64,000 bases of DNA from Microstegium vimineum (lineage: Eukaryota; Streptophyta; Magnoliopsida; Poales; Poaceae). The position numbers were made by a program, and so were the translations under genes. The stretch lies in assembly GCA_022036555.1 (NCBI GenBank), contig CM039128.1:19555640-19619639 (forward strand), written 5' to 3'. Below, piece after piece: positions 1 to 9,998 of the stretch (positions are counted from its first letter, which is position 1; each line of letters opens with the position of its first letter). Below the pieces are notes generated by a model. It had not been told where the DNA came from and searched no databases. It saw nothing but the letters and a program-made list of their open reading frames with translations.

Positions 1-652
1 CTTTGAATGGCACTAGCACAATGGTCTTCAATCCCGCTGCATTTGCAAGGAATCCCCGGTAACAGTAATTTGCAGGGGCAACATTGTGCTTATTGTTTGG
101 AATCCAAAGAGGTGCCCCTGCACCAAAAACTTTCCCAGGACCACCAACGTGACGTGGAAATGCAAAATACATAGATGCTAAAAAGAATATTTCAGTGTTA
201 GTGACCTGGTCAATTCCAGGAGCATAATCCTCCTCGTCAGCCCCAGCAAATGCTGTGTGCAACCTCTGCAGCACCCGCTTCCGCATCTTCTGTCTGGTCA
301 CCAAAGATGCATCACCAACACTTGTAGACGTAGCAAAGCCAATCTCACTATCATGGGGTTCACGGCAAGATCCATCACCCCAGCCAAGGACTATAGCACC
401 AGATTTTGTGCGGGAGAGCTGCCAGAAGATGGCATAGTCCCAACAAATGCTCTGATCATCAGCCTCAACTAGGTTCTGTAGTTTATTTTGCAAATCTGCC
501 AACACAGATGCTGCTACAAGACCTTCAGATATGGCACCACCACATTTTGTTAGATATGTGAAGGCATCCGAGCCCAGCACGGAAGAACAGAGGGTTTTGT
601 CTTCCTCAGTCCAGAACTGTCCAATGCTTACCTCCTCGATCTCTGTCTTCAT
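1..652 (-). CDS. bHLH-MYC_N domain transcription factor (bHLH13/JAM-like), N-terminal part
   Basis: The minus strand from the ATG at 650-652 is open to the window edge (about 217 codons), so the gene continues to the left. The protein starts MKTEIEEVSIGQFWTEEDK and contains QNKLQNLVE, WDYAIFWQLSRTKSG, WGDGSCREP, TRQKMRKRVLQRLHTAF and FPRHVGGPGKVFGAGAPLW. These are hallmarks of the N-terminal bHLH-MYC_N (MYC2-type, JAZ-interacting) domain, in the order seen in the bHLH3/13/17 (JAM) subgroup. Known members are nuclear regulators of jasmonate responses, mostly repressors competing with MYC2 for G-boxes. The C-terminal DNA-binding bHLH lies outside the window, so function is inferred from the N-terminal domain only. 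I chose this ATG because the family similarity starts immediately after it and the next upstream sequence looks like a splice acceptor. A GTAAGC lies inside the frame just after codon 7, but the homologous frame reads through it. No frameshift was seen. Confidence 0.87.
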   Translation of the reverse strand, partial: MKTEIEEVSIGQFWTEEDKTLCSSVLGSDAFTYLTKCGGAISEGLVAASVLADLQNKLQNLVEADDQSICWDYAIFWQLSRTKSGAIVLGWGDGSCREPHDSEIGFATSTSVGDASLVTRQKMRKRVLQRLHTAFAGADEEDYAPGIDQVTNTEIFFLASMYFAFPRHVGGPGKVFGAGAPLWIPNNKHNVAPANYCYRGFLANAAGLKTIVLVPFK

Positions 653-663
653 GAGTGCATAGC

Positions 664-2251
664 CTGCTCAACAGTGCTATGAGTCAGATCAACAGACAAG
701 AAAATCATAATAAACTCCGACAATGATTGGCTAAACTAACATTGTCAAAACAAATTTAGCCCTGCAGCAAGAATGAGCTTCCTTTTTCTTGGCCACAAGC
801 CCACAAGAAGTGCACTTTATTAACCACCTACAGCTCAAATGATGAAGTGGGTATTACTTGAATTTGTGGACACTATATGCCAGACACAACAGATAAAGAA
901 TTTTCCTTTTCTTTTGAAAGCACTCTTGGTAGCACACGGGTTTCTAAAACCCAATTCACAGGTTCAAATCCTGAGTGTGAATCCAATTATCTTGTATCAA
1001 AACAAAGTAAAACAAATTAAAGAAACTACTCTAGACCGCCAAAAGTCCAAACAGTTTAGGTGCTTGTTTAAAGTTCCAATTTGAAACACCTGTATCTACT
1101 GAAAAAGAGTTCATATTCCAGGGAATCAATAGGTAATCTTAGGGACAGTTTGGTAGAGCTTGTCTTGTGTCGGATTCTGAGAGGTATTTTGTGGGTAAAA
1201 GTAATTCTCTCTAGTCTTCGAGGATAAACTCTATGGAGGAACTCGTGCTTTATGGGAACTGAATCAGGAAAAGGTAGTTTTTCAGCTACCAGCCCCTTAT
1301 TTGTTTCCGAGCTATGCCAAACACACCCTAACACAATCGTACCATGAATAACAAAAACTCTAGCTCATAAAATTTGTTATACACCTACTAATGTTACATG
1401 CCAATCTATATTTATGATTAAGTCTGCATCAATACGAACTTTGCAGTGTGAATCAAGGGTGCACAAGAATCCACTTAATTTAGGTGTAGACCACTTTAGA
1501 ATTCAAGTAATCATCATGGATTTGAGTTCATTTCACAAAGAAAGACTAGAGATGGACTACATTAATCATACATCTCAAGCAGTTTGCGTATATGCTAGGA
1601 ATAAACAAAAAAACTATAAAAAGATACATCAAATTGTTGCAAATATATTTTTAAGTAGATTTTAGCAAGGAATCTGTCTGGAATTACAAGCCAACTGATT
1701 TTGGCTGATTCAATAGTGTTCTGTGAGAGAATAAGTTGAAGTACGGCTCATAAGCCGAGCCAGGTGATAAGTTTGAAAGAACAGGGCCACAGATTTTTGA
1801 AGGCCCTGCTTCCTGGTACTCTTCCACAGCATTTGGGGCCAATTTGGACAGCTGTCATATTATGCCTAGCGTAAACTAAAGAACGGGAACTAAAACTTCT
1901 GCAAAGTTCTTGGACATACTGCCAGAACCCTTGAGTTTGTAGCTTCACACTAATTTCTCTTTAAAGTTGCAATTTTGATAGAGCCTTAAACTTTAGCTTT
2001 TTAAACTGTGGTAGTTTGGTCAATTTATGCCCAAGTACGGAAAACTCAATAAATTGACAGTAGCAGATGCCCAAACTGAAGCGAAAAATACTAACTACAT
2101 ATGCAAAAAAAAAAACAATTAGAAATTCCAGACTAGTCGCTCATGCTCAGGATTCGGGAGCAGGGGTGTGCATATGTAAACCCAATACTTTTTTTTTTTA
2201 AAAAAAAGGAGCTCCATGGGCCAGATCCGAAGAGGAAGAGAAATATCTTAC
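664..2251 (-). other. Inferred 5' UTR intron of the bHLH gene
   Basis: On the minus strand a good donor (GTAAGA) begins at 2251 and a pyrimidine-poor but plausible acceptor (GAGCAG) ends at 664, 12 bases upstream of the start codon. The span is AT-rich, has no convincing reading frame and contains a small MITE, as expected of a plant leader intron. This is inference from splice motifs and composition. A transcript alignment would settle it. Confidence 0.45.
1141..1329. mobile_element. MITE-like element, 189 bp
   Basis: The left end AGGGACAGTTTGGTAGAGCT and the inverted right end (AGGGTGTGTTTGGCATAGCT when reverse-complemented) form imperfect terminal inverted repeats of about 20 bp. The GGGTGTGTTTGG-type end is typical of grass hAT- or PIF-like MITEs. 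I could not see a clean target-site duplication, so the superfamily is not assigned. It sits inside the inferred leader intron. Confidence 0.6.
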
Positions 2252-2530
2252 ATTAGGGTTTGGGGTACTCGGTTCCATACAGCAGTAAGGGAAGGTTAGG
2301 GACGGACATACCTGGTGGGTGCTAATCGCCGGCGAAGGACTGATGAAGACCTGGCAGAGGGCGGCGCCACTCGCTCCGCCCAGTCGTCGCCGACAGGAAA
2401 CGAAGGCCACGAGCGAGATAGTGGGCACGGCAGGCCAACGGGAGGAAGAACAAAGGAGAGGAGGGGTCAACGCCACAGGCAGCGACTGGATCTCGATGCT
2501 GGGCCGCAGGGGGTCGGAGAGCTGTTAAAG
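2252..2530 (-). other. Inferred first, non-coding exon (5' UTR) of the bHLH gene
   Basis: This block is GC-richer than the flanking DNA, ends at the GTAAGA donor and lies directly downstream (minus strand) of promoter-like motifs. It includes a short upstream ATG near 2282. The long frames in it (for example 2198-2476 minus) show no family resemblance and are taken as UTR. Confidence 0.4.
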
Positions 2531-2700
2531 CCTCTTGCCCTCTCTCTTCTTGCGACGCGAGGAAGAACTACAATGCCAATGGAAAGAAACGTTGACTATG
2601 TTTTCGGCGCTCGTCGCAACGTGGCCACGTGGGTGACGTATCCAGCCGCAAGGGAGTGTGTCTCCTGCTCCTCTCACTTCATACAAGGTTTTGAAGACAA
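2531..2700 (-). promoter_or_regulatory. Putative bHLH gene promoter with G-box, TGACG and W-box motifs
   Basis: A palindromic G-box CACGTG is at 2626-2631 (core GCCACGTGGG), a TGACGTA motif at 2634-2640 and a W-box TTGACT at 2592-2597. A GA-rich stretch on the minus strand lies at about 2530-2560. No convincing TATA box is visible. G-boxes are bound by MYC-type bHLH and bZIP factors, which would fit jasmonate/ABA feedback on a JAM-like gene. The regulatory role is inferred from motifs only. Confidence 0.45.
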
Positions 2701-2814
2701 ATAACGCAGTTTAACCTTCCATTAACTTTTACCTCCCTCCATTTTAAATTATAAAATATTTTGATTTTCTAGATATATTATTTTACTATATATTTAGAAT
2801 AGCAATAACTATCG

Positions 2815-3060
2815 ACTTGTTCGTTTGACCGTTTTGGTAGTTGATAAGCCAGCTGACGCTGTTTTTCTGTGATAAGCCAGCTGACCCTAAATCAAAATGA
2901 TTTTTTCTATCTATATGTTTCTCGTGCCATGTTTTTGGTGAATTTTTAAGATTGACTAACACAACTAATATATTTTTTAAATTATTTCTTTGTCAGAAGG
3001 TGCTCCGTGGTTACAAATTAATGAAACATAACAAGGCGCTCTGTGATTTATTGACACCTA
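2815..3060. mobile_element. Degenerate MITE-like AT-rich sequence
   Basis: The start (TTGTTCGTTTGACC) and the two nearby copies of GATAAGCCAGCTGA resemble the ends of a common grass MITE family with GTTCGTTTGGCTGATAAGCC termini. A similar piece (ATAAGCCGAGCC near 1750) lies in the bHLH intron. No paired inverted end was found, so this is tentative. Confidence 0.3.
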
Positions 3061-3066
3061 AGTTCA

Positions 3067-3268
3067 CTATTCGCTAGGCCTTTTGAGATTATCTATTATC
3101 GGATCCCAAGAGGGCCTCAACAACCACTTTTCTATCTTGCTTGGATCATTGGGTGCTATTTGTGGCCGCTGTCCGTACCAAGATGACACGACACTTGACA
3201 ATGAGCGATCATTTCTGTTTAGCATCAAGGCAACTCTACGAACTTGCAAGTAAATAGCAGCAGGTGTC
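3067..3268 (-). pseudogene. Orphan terminal exon-like coding segment, unknown family
   Basis: On the minus strand a TTTTTTCAG acceptor at 3269-3271 is followed by 66 open codons and a stop at 3067. The predicted peptide runs from TPAAIYLQVRRVALMLN through SSWYGQRPQIAPNDPSK and KIEKWLLRPSWDPIIDN. Composition and codon use look coding, but I do not recognise the family and no matching upstream exons were identified with confidence. It could be the last exon of a host gene or a fragment captured by a transposon. Its position downstream of the bHLH promoter on the same strand means it is not part of that gene. Confidence 0.35.
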
Positions 3269-3360
3269 CTGAAAAAATAAGTTTTGTTGCACTTAGTTTT
3301 TTCACGACGAATACCTATGAACCAACAAATTTTGAGGGCAAAAGACATGCAATATGACAT

Positions 3361-4690
3361 TTCTATGATTCTATTTAGCTAATTATTATTAAACACTACT
3401 ACATCATATACGACTCCTTTGTCAGGTGATGCCGGAATCCTTGCACAGAGCTGAAGCAAAATCATATAACTGTTACAGGAAGATCATGATAACCATTACA
3501 ACTCTCCTTCAGTTTGTTTTGTATGTGTATCTAGCAAATTTTTGAAATTGAAAAAAAGAACAAAGGAACAAAATTGAATCCCTCCCCCCCTCTAACTGGT
3601 GCATGCCCTCTCTACTCTACTCTTTGATCTTCATTACCTGCAGAAAAGAACTAAGATTAAGAACCAGGGACGGATTAAACAGGGTACTTTAGCAAAGACG
3701 GAAGGGACATAAGCTAATATGACTTACTGACCTCATAACTAATTAATACTAATTACAGTAATCATGGAGTTATGTTTTAGCTAGATAATTGTCTTGCCAG
3801 TAATCAACAGAAAACTAATTACGTAATTGATTTCAATATCAAGAAACAAAAGCCAATTAAACAAAAACCTGTTGTTCAGGTGGCAAAGGGCACCAAATAT
3901 TGTGGACTCATGCGTTTGACAGTCCACTCCATCCAGGCACCTGAGGCCAAAATGACAATGTTGAGGTCATCAACAGTGGTTGTAGCTGCAGTCATTTTCT
4001 GCCAAATTTCTTCTTTCTAAGGTACCTGATCAGAAGCCTGGGTGCTGCAGCAGCAAGACTCAATGAACTACAGATGCAAACAATAGTATAGAGTATAGGA
4101 AAATTGCTTCTAATCTGAACATTACAGATGTTCTCTTAATAAATTGGACAAAATTCAGGGGTGTTCATTCAACGAGCACTGTGAAGACTGCATATTGTTA
4201 TTATTCTGAACGATTACACACACGAGTAGCACGTGTAAGTGCAGCTTTCTGACTTTATCAACTTGTTATGTTCATGGTCAGTGAGCATATCTCTTTCTCT
4301 GTATCTCTGGATTACCTAGGTGGCAAATTAAGCAATCTGGAGAACCCTTTAAAGATAGGACATTGAAGCAATCTGGAGAAATCTCATCCTTCAGCTCCGC
4401 ATGCTCTTTGGTTCACTCGAGTAAAAGAGGTTTTGGTCAATGGCATGCCTAGCCTATGGAAATGAAATAGTGTGAACTTGCATGATATATCATCCTCCTC
4501 GCTGAACCCACTGCTCCAAATATAATAAAAGAGGTAGAATATCATTTGCATCTAATTTTTTTTCATCCAAACTATTATCCTGACACAGAAACATGATATT
4601 CAGTTAACTTATAGAGTACTTGGAAACAACATTCACACCCATTGGCAGTGGAAGTTCTTGTGCAAATTTGTATTTTTCCTTTCCAGCAAG
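3361..4690. other. AT-rich intergenic DNA, nothing identified
   Basis: No long frame, RNA gene or paired repeat was found. A few splice-like sites and a possible short exon (minus strand, about 3870-4020) were seen but could not be linked to a protein family. Confidence 0.5.
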
Positions 4691-5849
4691 ATAACATTAT
4701 TAGATTCAAATGAATGGAAAGGAGCATCATAATGAATGGAAAGGAGCATCATCAAGTCAGACATACCTTTTTTCGTGGTGGCCAACAATTACCTTTCGTC
4801 CCATCCTGTTCCAGTGGACCAATTTCGTGGTGGCTGCCGAGGGCGGGGACGGCTGCTGCAACCTCCTCCTGGTGGCTGCCCGAGGTCCTGGCCGGGGAAG
4901 GTGGTCGTGCGCCGCCCTGTCGGCTGGGGTGGAGGGGCCGCACGCGCCGCTGGCCGAGGAAGAAGTGCGGGGCGCGCGAGGCGGGAATCGCCGGGCGAGC
5001 CTCACGCGCCGTTGGCCGGGCAAGATGCGCAGGTGCGGGGCGGGAACCGCCGCGCGAGCCGGAAGAAGCGGGCCGCGAAAGAAGAGCGGGTGCGTGCGGG
5101 CTGGCGGGGAAGGAGAACCGCGCCCAGCGAGCTGCACGCGCTGCTGGCCGGAAAAGGCGCGCGGGTTGCGGGTCGTGGTTGGCGGGCAGCCGGGGAGGGG
5201 TGCGGCGAAAGGGAGGTATAGCCACGTCAGGTGGGCATCGCGCGTGGGGAGTTTTGGTGTCGTCTTAGTTGTAGTAGATAACATTATTAGATTCAAATGA
5301 ATGGAAGGAGCATCATAATGAATGGAAAGGAGCATCATCAAGTCAGACCTACCTTTTTTCGTGGTGGCCAACAATTACCTTTCGTCCCATCATGTTCCAG
5401 TGGACCAATTTCGTGGTGGCTGCCGAGGGCGGGGATGGTTGCTGCAACCTCCTCCTGGTGGCTGCCCGAGGTCCTGGCCGGGGAAGGTGGTCGTGCGCCG
5501 CCCCGTCGGCTGGGGTGGAGGGGCCGCACGCGCCGCTGGCCGAGGAGGAAGTGCGGGCGCGCAAGGCGGGAACCGTCGGGCGAGCCGCACACGTCGTTGG
5601 CCGGGCAAGATGCGCAGGTGCGGGGCGGGAACCGCAGCGCGAGCCAGAAGAAGCGGGCCACGAAAGAAGAGTGGGTGCGTGCGGGCTGGCGGGGAAGGAG
5701 AACCGCGTCGGGCGAGCTGCATGCGCTGCTGGCCGGGAAAGGCGCGCGGGTGTGGGTCATGGTTGGCGGGCAGCCGGGGAGGGGTGCGGAGAAAGGGAGG
5801 TATAGCCGCGTCAGGTGGGCATCGCTCGTGCGGAGTTTTGGTGTCGTCT
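4691..5849. repeat. GC-rich tandem duplication, two units of about 585 bp
   Basis: Unit 1 starts at 4691 and unit 2 at 5278. Both begin ATAACATTATTAGATTCAAA and run through the same GC-rich core to GTTTTGGTGTCGTCT, which ends at 5265 and 5849. They differ by scattered substitutions and small indels. Each unit itself starts with a short duplication of an ATGGAAAGGAGCATCAT-type motif. The core is open in several frames on both strands, which is a by-product of the high GC content. The order of duplication and later LTR insertion can be read from the right end of unit 2. Confidence 0.85.
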
Positions 5850-7468
5850 GTTGAAGAATCATGGCCCTAGTTGGTTTCGGTGATTAACGACAATTAGAGT
5901 TTATTATGGCTAACGTGTGTTTTGCAGAGGCTATGCGTAGCTTAGCCATAGTGATCAAGGAGAATGGGCTCTAATGGTCATCACTTAGCCCCCAAGATGG
6001 ATATCGTTTCGGTTTTTAAGGAGACATGATGAAGACCCTTGAATGATAGGCTAAGTGCCATAAGGAGATGAAGGGCACTTAGAATTAGATAGAGCTTCTC
6101 TTTTTACCTTTGACCGTACTATTAAGAGGGGTTGAGATTAGTAGCTTGACTTAGGAAAGCTTCATGATTTAGGTGTGGTGCACACTTGACTTCCTTAGCT
6201 CTAAGCAAGCCTATGGTGACCGTAAGATAGCCGAGAACAACTTCCATATTCATCACGACGAAAAACGGAGTTGTCAAAATCGTTTTCTGGGCGTCGGACG
6301 CTCCTGGCAGGGGCGCCGGACGCTGTCCATCGCGTCGGACAAAGGCGCCGGACGCTGGGTGATTGAGTCCACAGCGTCCGTCGGCCTTCCAAAGGGGTTG
6401 TTTTCTGGCTAAGTTTTTCAGGGTCCGTCGGACGCTGTCCGTCGGCCAGGCGTCGGACGCTGGGAAGAGCGTCCGTCGACCTTCCAGAGAGGGTGTTTTT
6501 CAACCCTAGCCAGAACTCAGCGTCGGACGCTGTGGTTGAGCGTCCGTCGCCCAGTGACGTAGCGTCCGTCGCTGGGAACAGTGTGTCAGAACTAGCCGTT
6601 AGACAGGGCGTCGGACCGTCCGTCGCTTAGGCACCGTAGCGTCCGTCGCCTCAACTATGAACAGAAACTAGCCGTTGGGCATGCGACGGAGCGTCCGTCG
6701 CCTAGTCGACGGAGCGTCCATCGCCAACTTAAATTGCCACCCCGAGGCAGTTTTCAGAGGGTCTATTTATAGCCCCTCCCACTTCTCTCCCACCTTGCCT
6801 TTGCTCATTTGAGTTGCTGAGTTTGTTGAGAAGGTTGGGAAGAGAGCAAGAGCCCTAGAGAGAGAGAGAGTGATTCGCGAATCCATCCATCCTCTCTCTA
6901 GTTCATCCAAGAGTTCAAGTGTGCATCCTCTAGTTGTGAAGCTTGAGTGAGTCAAGCGAAGATCGAGGCTTGTTACTCTTGGTGATCGACATCACCTAGA
7001 CGGTCCGGTGGTGTTCGGAGGAAGGTGATCGCCAGAGGATTGTCGGCGGCCCTTCTCCATCGACGTTTGTGATCGGTTGTGGGCGATTCACCGAGCCGGA
7101 GTGGCGAAGAATCAGCCCGTAGAGAGCACTCATCCCTTGCGCGGGATTGAGGGGGAGCTATACCTTGCGAGGTGCTCCAACGAGAACTAGGGGGGAGTGT
7201 CGACTCCTCGATATCTCGGCAAAACATCGCCGTGTCAAGCATCTCTTTCCCTAGCTCTTTTTTACCACATTACTTTCCGCACTTGTCTTTCAATTCATAC
7301 TAGAATTGTGTAGGAAGTTTTCGCTTTCCTTTGTCTTGCTACCGCTTTCTAGCTAGGACACACAAGCGGTAGACACTAGGGGGTTAATTGGCTTTTTATA
7401 GGTTTAATTCTTGTTTAGAAATTAAAAAGAGCCCAAGTCACCCCCTCTTGGGCATCTTGATCCTTTCA
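5849..7468 (+). mobile_element. Solo LTR (copia-like), about 1.6 kb
   Basis: The segment starts TGTTGAAGAATC and ends GATCCTTTCA, so it has TG...CA ends. It has a TATA-type promoter (TCTATTTATAG, about 6762-6772) roughly 0.9 kb from the start, a following U5-like region, and no PBS, coding region or second LTR nearby. The start and end phrases, and a GACCGTACTATTAAGAGG block near 6112, resemble LTRs of grass copia elements. It interrupts the right end of the second GC-rich tandem unit, whose sequence (TTAGTTATAGTAG) resumes near 7496. Flanking pentamers are TCGTC and TCTGT, so a perfect target duplication is not visible. Confidence 0.7.
6288..6726. repeat. Dispersed array of GCGTCGGACGCT / AGCGTCCGTCG motifs in the solo LTR U3
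   Basis: By eye about 15 copies of the CGTCGGACG motif or its inverse (CGTCCGTCG) occur in both orientations within 440 bp just upstream of the LTR TATA box. Several are near-palindromic (GCGTCGGACGCT at 6291, 6450 and 6520). The spacing is irregular (20-60 bp), so this is not a simple satellite. It may act as a cluster of binding sites or as a methylation-rich block. Confidence 0.75.
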
Positions 7469-7821
7469 TCTGTGGACGGAATACATCCGTATTTTTTAGT
7501 TATAGTAGAAGTAGATAGAGATCTAGTGGTAACACTAATGGCACATACGTGTAATTGTTGTTTTGGAGAGTTAATTCATAGAGGTGTCTTATAATTTAAA
7601 AGAAATTTTGAATGTTTAAATACTTTATTATTATAAATAAAATATATTATCAACTGTTAGGATATTTCTCTCTTTATATCTCATGATCTACGTAGTATAT
7701 GCATGTAGAAAAATATTACATATGCACAAAGTAACGAAACTATTTTTTTCTCGAGATCTTATAGGGTGAGTTGTTCTTACACACGTGTGTAGTTACTCCC
7801 ATTTTTAATAAAACTATATTA
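7469..7821. other. AT-rich spacer
   Basis: It starts with the continuation of the GC-rich tandem unit (to about 7520). The rest is AT-rich with no gene. A perfect 12-bp palindrome ACACACGTGTGT is at 7779-7790. Confidence 0.5.
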
Positions 7822-8041
7822 AGGCCCCGTTTGGTTACTCGAATCAGTTCCGATTCTAGTGGGAAACTGCAGAAACGCTGCCAAACGAATTTTTGCTGAG
7901 CGATTCGAAGCTGAAACGTTTCTGGTTTCCTTTGTTGGCAGCCGAAACAGCCACAAACCTAGTTTCGCACGGATTCACCTGGCTAACCCATGCGCCTCCC
8001 CTTTGGCTTGCTATGAATTACATGATCATATTGATAGACCT
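7822..8041. mobile_element. Possible DNA-transposon end (GGCCCCGTTTGG terminus)
   Basis: GGCCCCGTTTGGTTACTCG at about 7822 matches the terminal sequence style of many grass hAT/PIF MITEs. The Tat-type retrotransposon inserted at 8041/8042 separates this piece from the continuation at 18281. The inverted end was not found, so the call is tentative. Confidence 0.25.
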
Positions 8042-9256
8042 TGTCGCATACCTAAGAATAGGGTACCCAAACAACACGCTTCGCAAAAACAAAATCATCC
8101 CCAGGGGTCCTCCGCCTCGCCCAAGCCCGGATGACGTCAGTACCCTCGGGGGCTCTTCTGCCCCAAGTCGGATAAGGCAACGACGCTCCCTCGGAGGGCA
8201 CTCCGCCTCGTCCGAGCTAGGGTGACGTCGTCCGTAAGGCCACTCACCCTCGGGGGCTCTTCTGCCTCGCCCGAGCTAGGGTGACATCATTACCCTCAGA
8301 GGACTTCCGCCCCAAAACGGCTAAGGCAGCGACACTCCCTCGGAGGATCTTTCGCCTCGTCCAAGCTAGGGTGACGTCATCCTTGACGCCACCCACCCTC
8401 GGGGACTTCACCTATCCATGGTGCGCCATAGTTAAAAGGTCCACAGTACCGGCTCGTCCTTAGGAATGGGGGTTCAAGGCGTGGATCGCCATGCCTCCCC
8501 TGTTCAGTCCTTACGGTACAAGCTCCAGTACCTGCCGGACCATCGACTAACAATTCGCCATCCCTCTGACGAACAACTAAACAAAGATTAGGCCATACAC
8601 ACTCCTGTACGACGTAACGCGGGGGTGCCTAGCCCTGTTCTAACAACCTCCGCCCATGCCTAGATATGGCAACAGGAACGTTACCGATTACAAGGCGTGT
8701 GGCTATAGTTGCACCAAGGACGAACAAGACCCAGGTGGCGTGCTAACATGCACAGTCTTCTCCGGGAAGTAAGGACGAACAGGACCCAGGCGGCGTGCCA
8801 AAAGGCGCAGTCTTCCCCGGGAAGGAAGGCGAACGAGAGCCAGAAGCGTCCCCCAAGTCAACAGCCTATACCAGGCCCACGTTCTCTCTCTCCCCATTGT
8901 ACTCCTCCGTCTCTCCCTACGTATAAAGGGGGAGAACGGACCTCCACTCTCTCTCTCTAAACACTTTCAACCCATTCGCACACACTCAAACTCGCATTCA
9001 CGCGAGCTCTCACCACGAACCTCGAACATCATACGCACGAGACCTGGGAACCTGCTTCCCTCTCTCACCATTGCTTGTAGCTCCCCTCTACGAGCTCTCC
9101 ACGCTCGGTAATACGACTCCGCAACAAGCTGGACGTAGGGCGTTCGTGCCTGAACCAGTATAACCCCTGTGTTCTCCGAGCGTAACCATCCGATCTCCCA
9201 CACGCTTAGAAATTTACTTGTTGGCCGTCTAGACCCCGCCATTTTAGACACCGACA
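8042..9256 (+). repeat. 5' LTR of the Tat-type element
   Basis: It starts TGTCGCATACC and ends GACACCGACA. A TATA box (TATAAA, 8922-8927) sits in a CT-rich context. The U3 part (about 8100-8410) contains a twofold tandem-like repeat in which CCTCGGGGGCTCTTCTGCC and GCCTCGTCCGAGCTAGGGTGACGTC alternate. It includes bZIP/CRE-type TGACGTCA sites at 8132-8139 and 8372-8379 and TGACGTC at 8223-8229. It pairs with 17070-18280 almost base for base. Confidence 0.93.
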
Positions 9257-9258
9257 GT

Positions 9259-9275
9259 TGGCGCGCCAGGTAGGG
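9259..9275 (+). other. Primer binding site, probably tRNA-Arg
   Basis: TGGCGCGCCAGGTAGGG lies two bases after the 5' LTR end. It is complementary to the 3' end (with CCA) of plant tRNA-Arg as I remember it. The PBS position and the TGG start are clear. The tRNA identity is from memory. Confidence 0.8.
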
Positions 9276-9310
9276 AGACTTTGCGTGTCACCCGTATTTT
9301 TGAGTATCGG

Positions 9311-9868
9311 ATGGCATCTCGCCACATCGACTTCGCTCCGGGCTCCATTGTTCGTTTTGGTAGCCTGGACTTCTAGTGCCACAAGCAGGGGGGCGACCTG
9401 GTCCTCCGTCGTCCTACGACATCCTCCAAGGTAGCCGTGGACGCCGTCTTGGCGTCCATGGCCCACCTTGGCCTGTCTCCCTCTGGGGAGCAGATCGTTC
9501 AGGGGACAGCCGCCCCACGGGCCAACTACCCTGAGTTCGAGCGCCGGCTTGATACTCTGATGGGGCCCCAACCGACTCAGGGGTCCCTGCACAACCTCTA
9601 CTTCGCATTCGCCAACGTGGCGGCGCAGCTCGCGGGACGGCGGTCGCTCTCTTCCGGGCTCATCGACGCGCCCGTCCCTAAGGTACTGCCGCACGACACA
9701 GGGAATACCGCCTTGTCCTATTCAGAGAGGGTGGCCATGGGTTCCCGTGCTGACCTCGCGAAGGGGACGTACGTCGGGCTCGCGTCTCACCACCTCCAGT
9801 CCGTCTCCGACCTCCTCATGAACTCGGGGGGCCACCTCTTGCACCGACTCCAGCCACAAGAGCGTTGA
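9311..9868 (+). pseudogene. N-terminal gag-region ORF of the Tat element, one in-frame stop
   Basis: An ATG at 9311 opens a frame that runs to 9868, interrupted only by a TAG at 9374-9376. The peptide starts MASRHIDFAPGS and later has ANYPEFERRLDTLMGPQPTQ. It has no zinc knuckle and no recognisable capsid core. It occupies the gag position directly after the PBS. The short distance (about 1.9 kb) between LTR and RT-proximal sequence suggests that the central gag was deleted. Confidence 0.6.
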
Positions 9869-9998
9869 TCCCCGGGAGCCCCTGGACTCCAACTGTCTGG
9901 GGTATAAGGAGACTGTCTACGGTTCCCTGCGCGCCAGTCACTACCAGCTCGAGTTTGGCTCGAACGACCGCAGCACCAGCTGTGGCTGCAAGTGCTCC

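Noticed and set aside
920..980. Functional tRNA gene
   Set aside because: There is a T-arm-like hairpin, but the D-arm and acceptor stem do not fit, and the spacing between A and B boxes is too short.
4710..5870. Overlapping frames of 140-205 codons on both strands
   Set aside because: They come from a GC-rich tandem repeat, are open in nearly every frame, share no domain, and the two units do not keep one frame.
8100..8410. CRISPR-like or satellite array
   Set aside because: The repeats are an irregular internal LTR repeat present in both LTRs of one retrotransposon.
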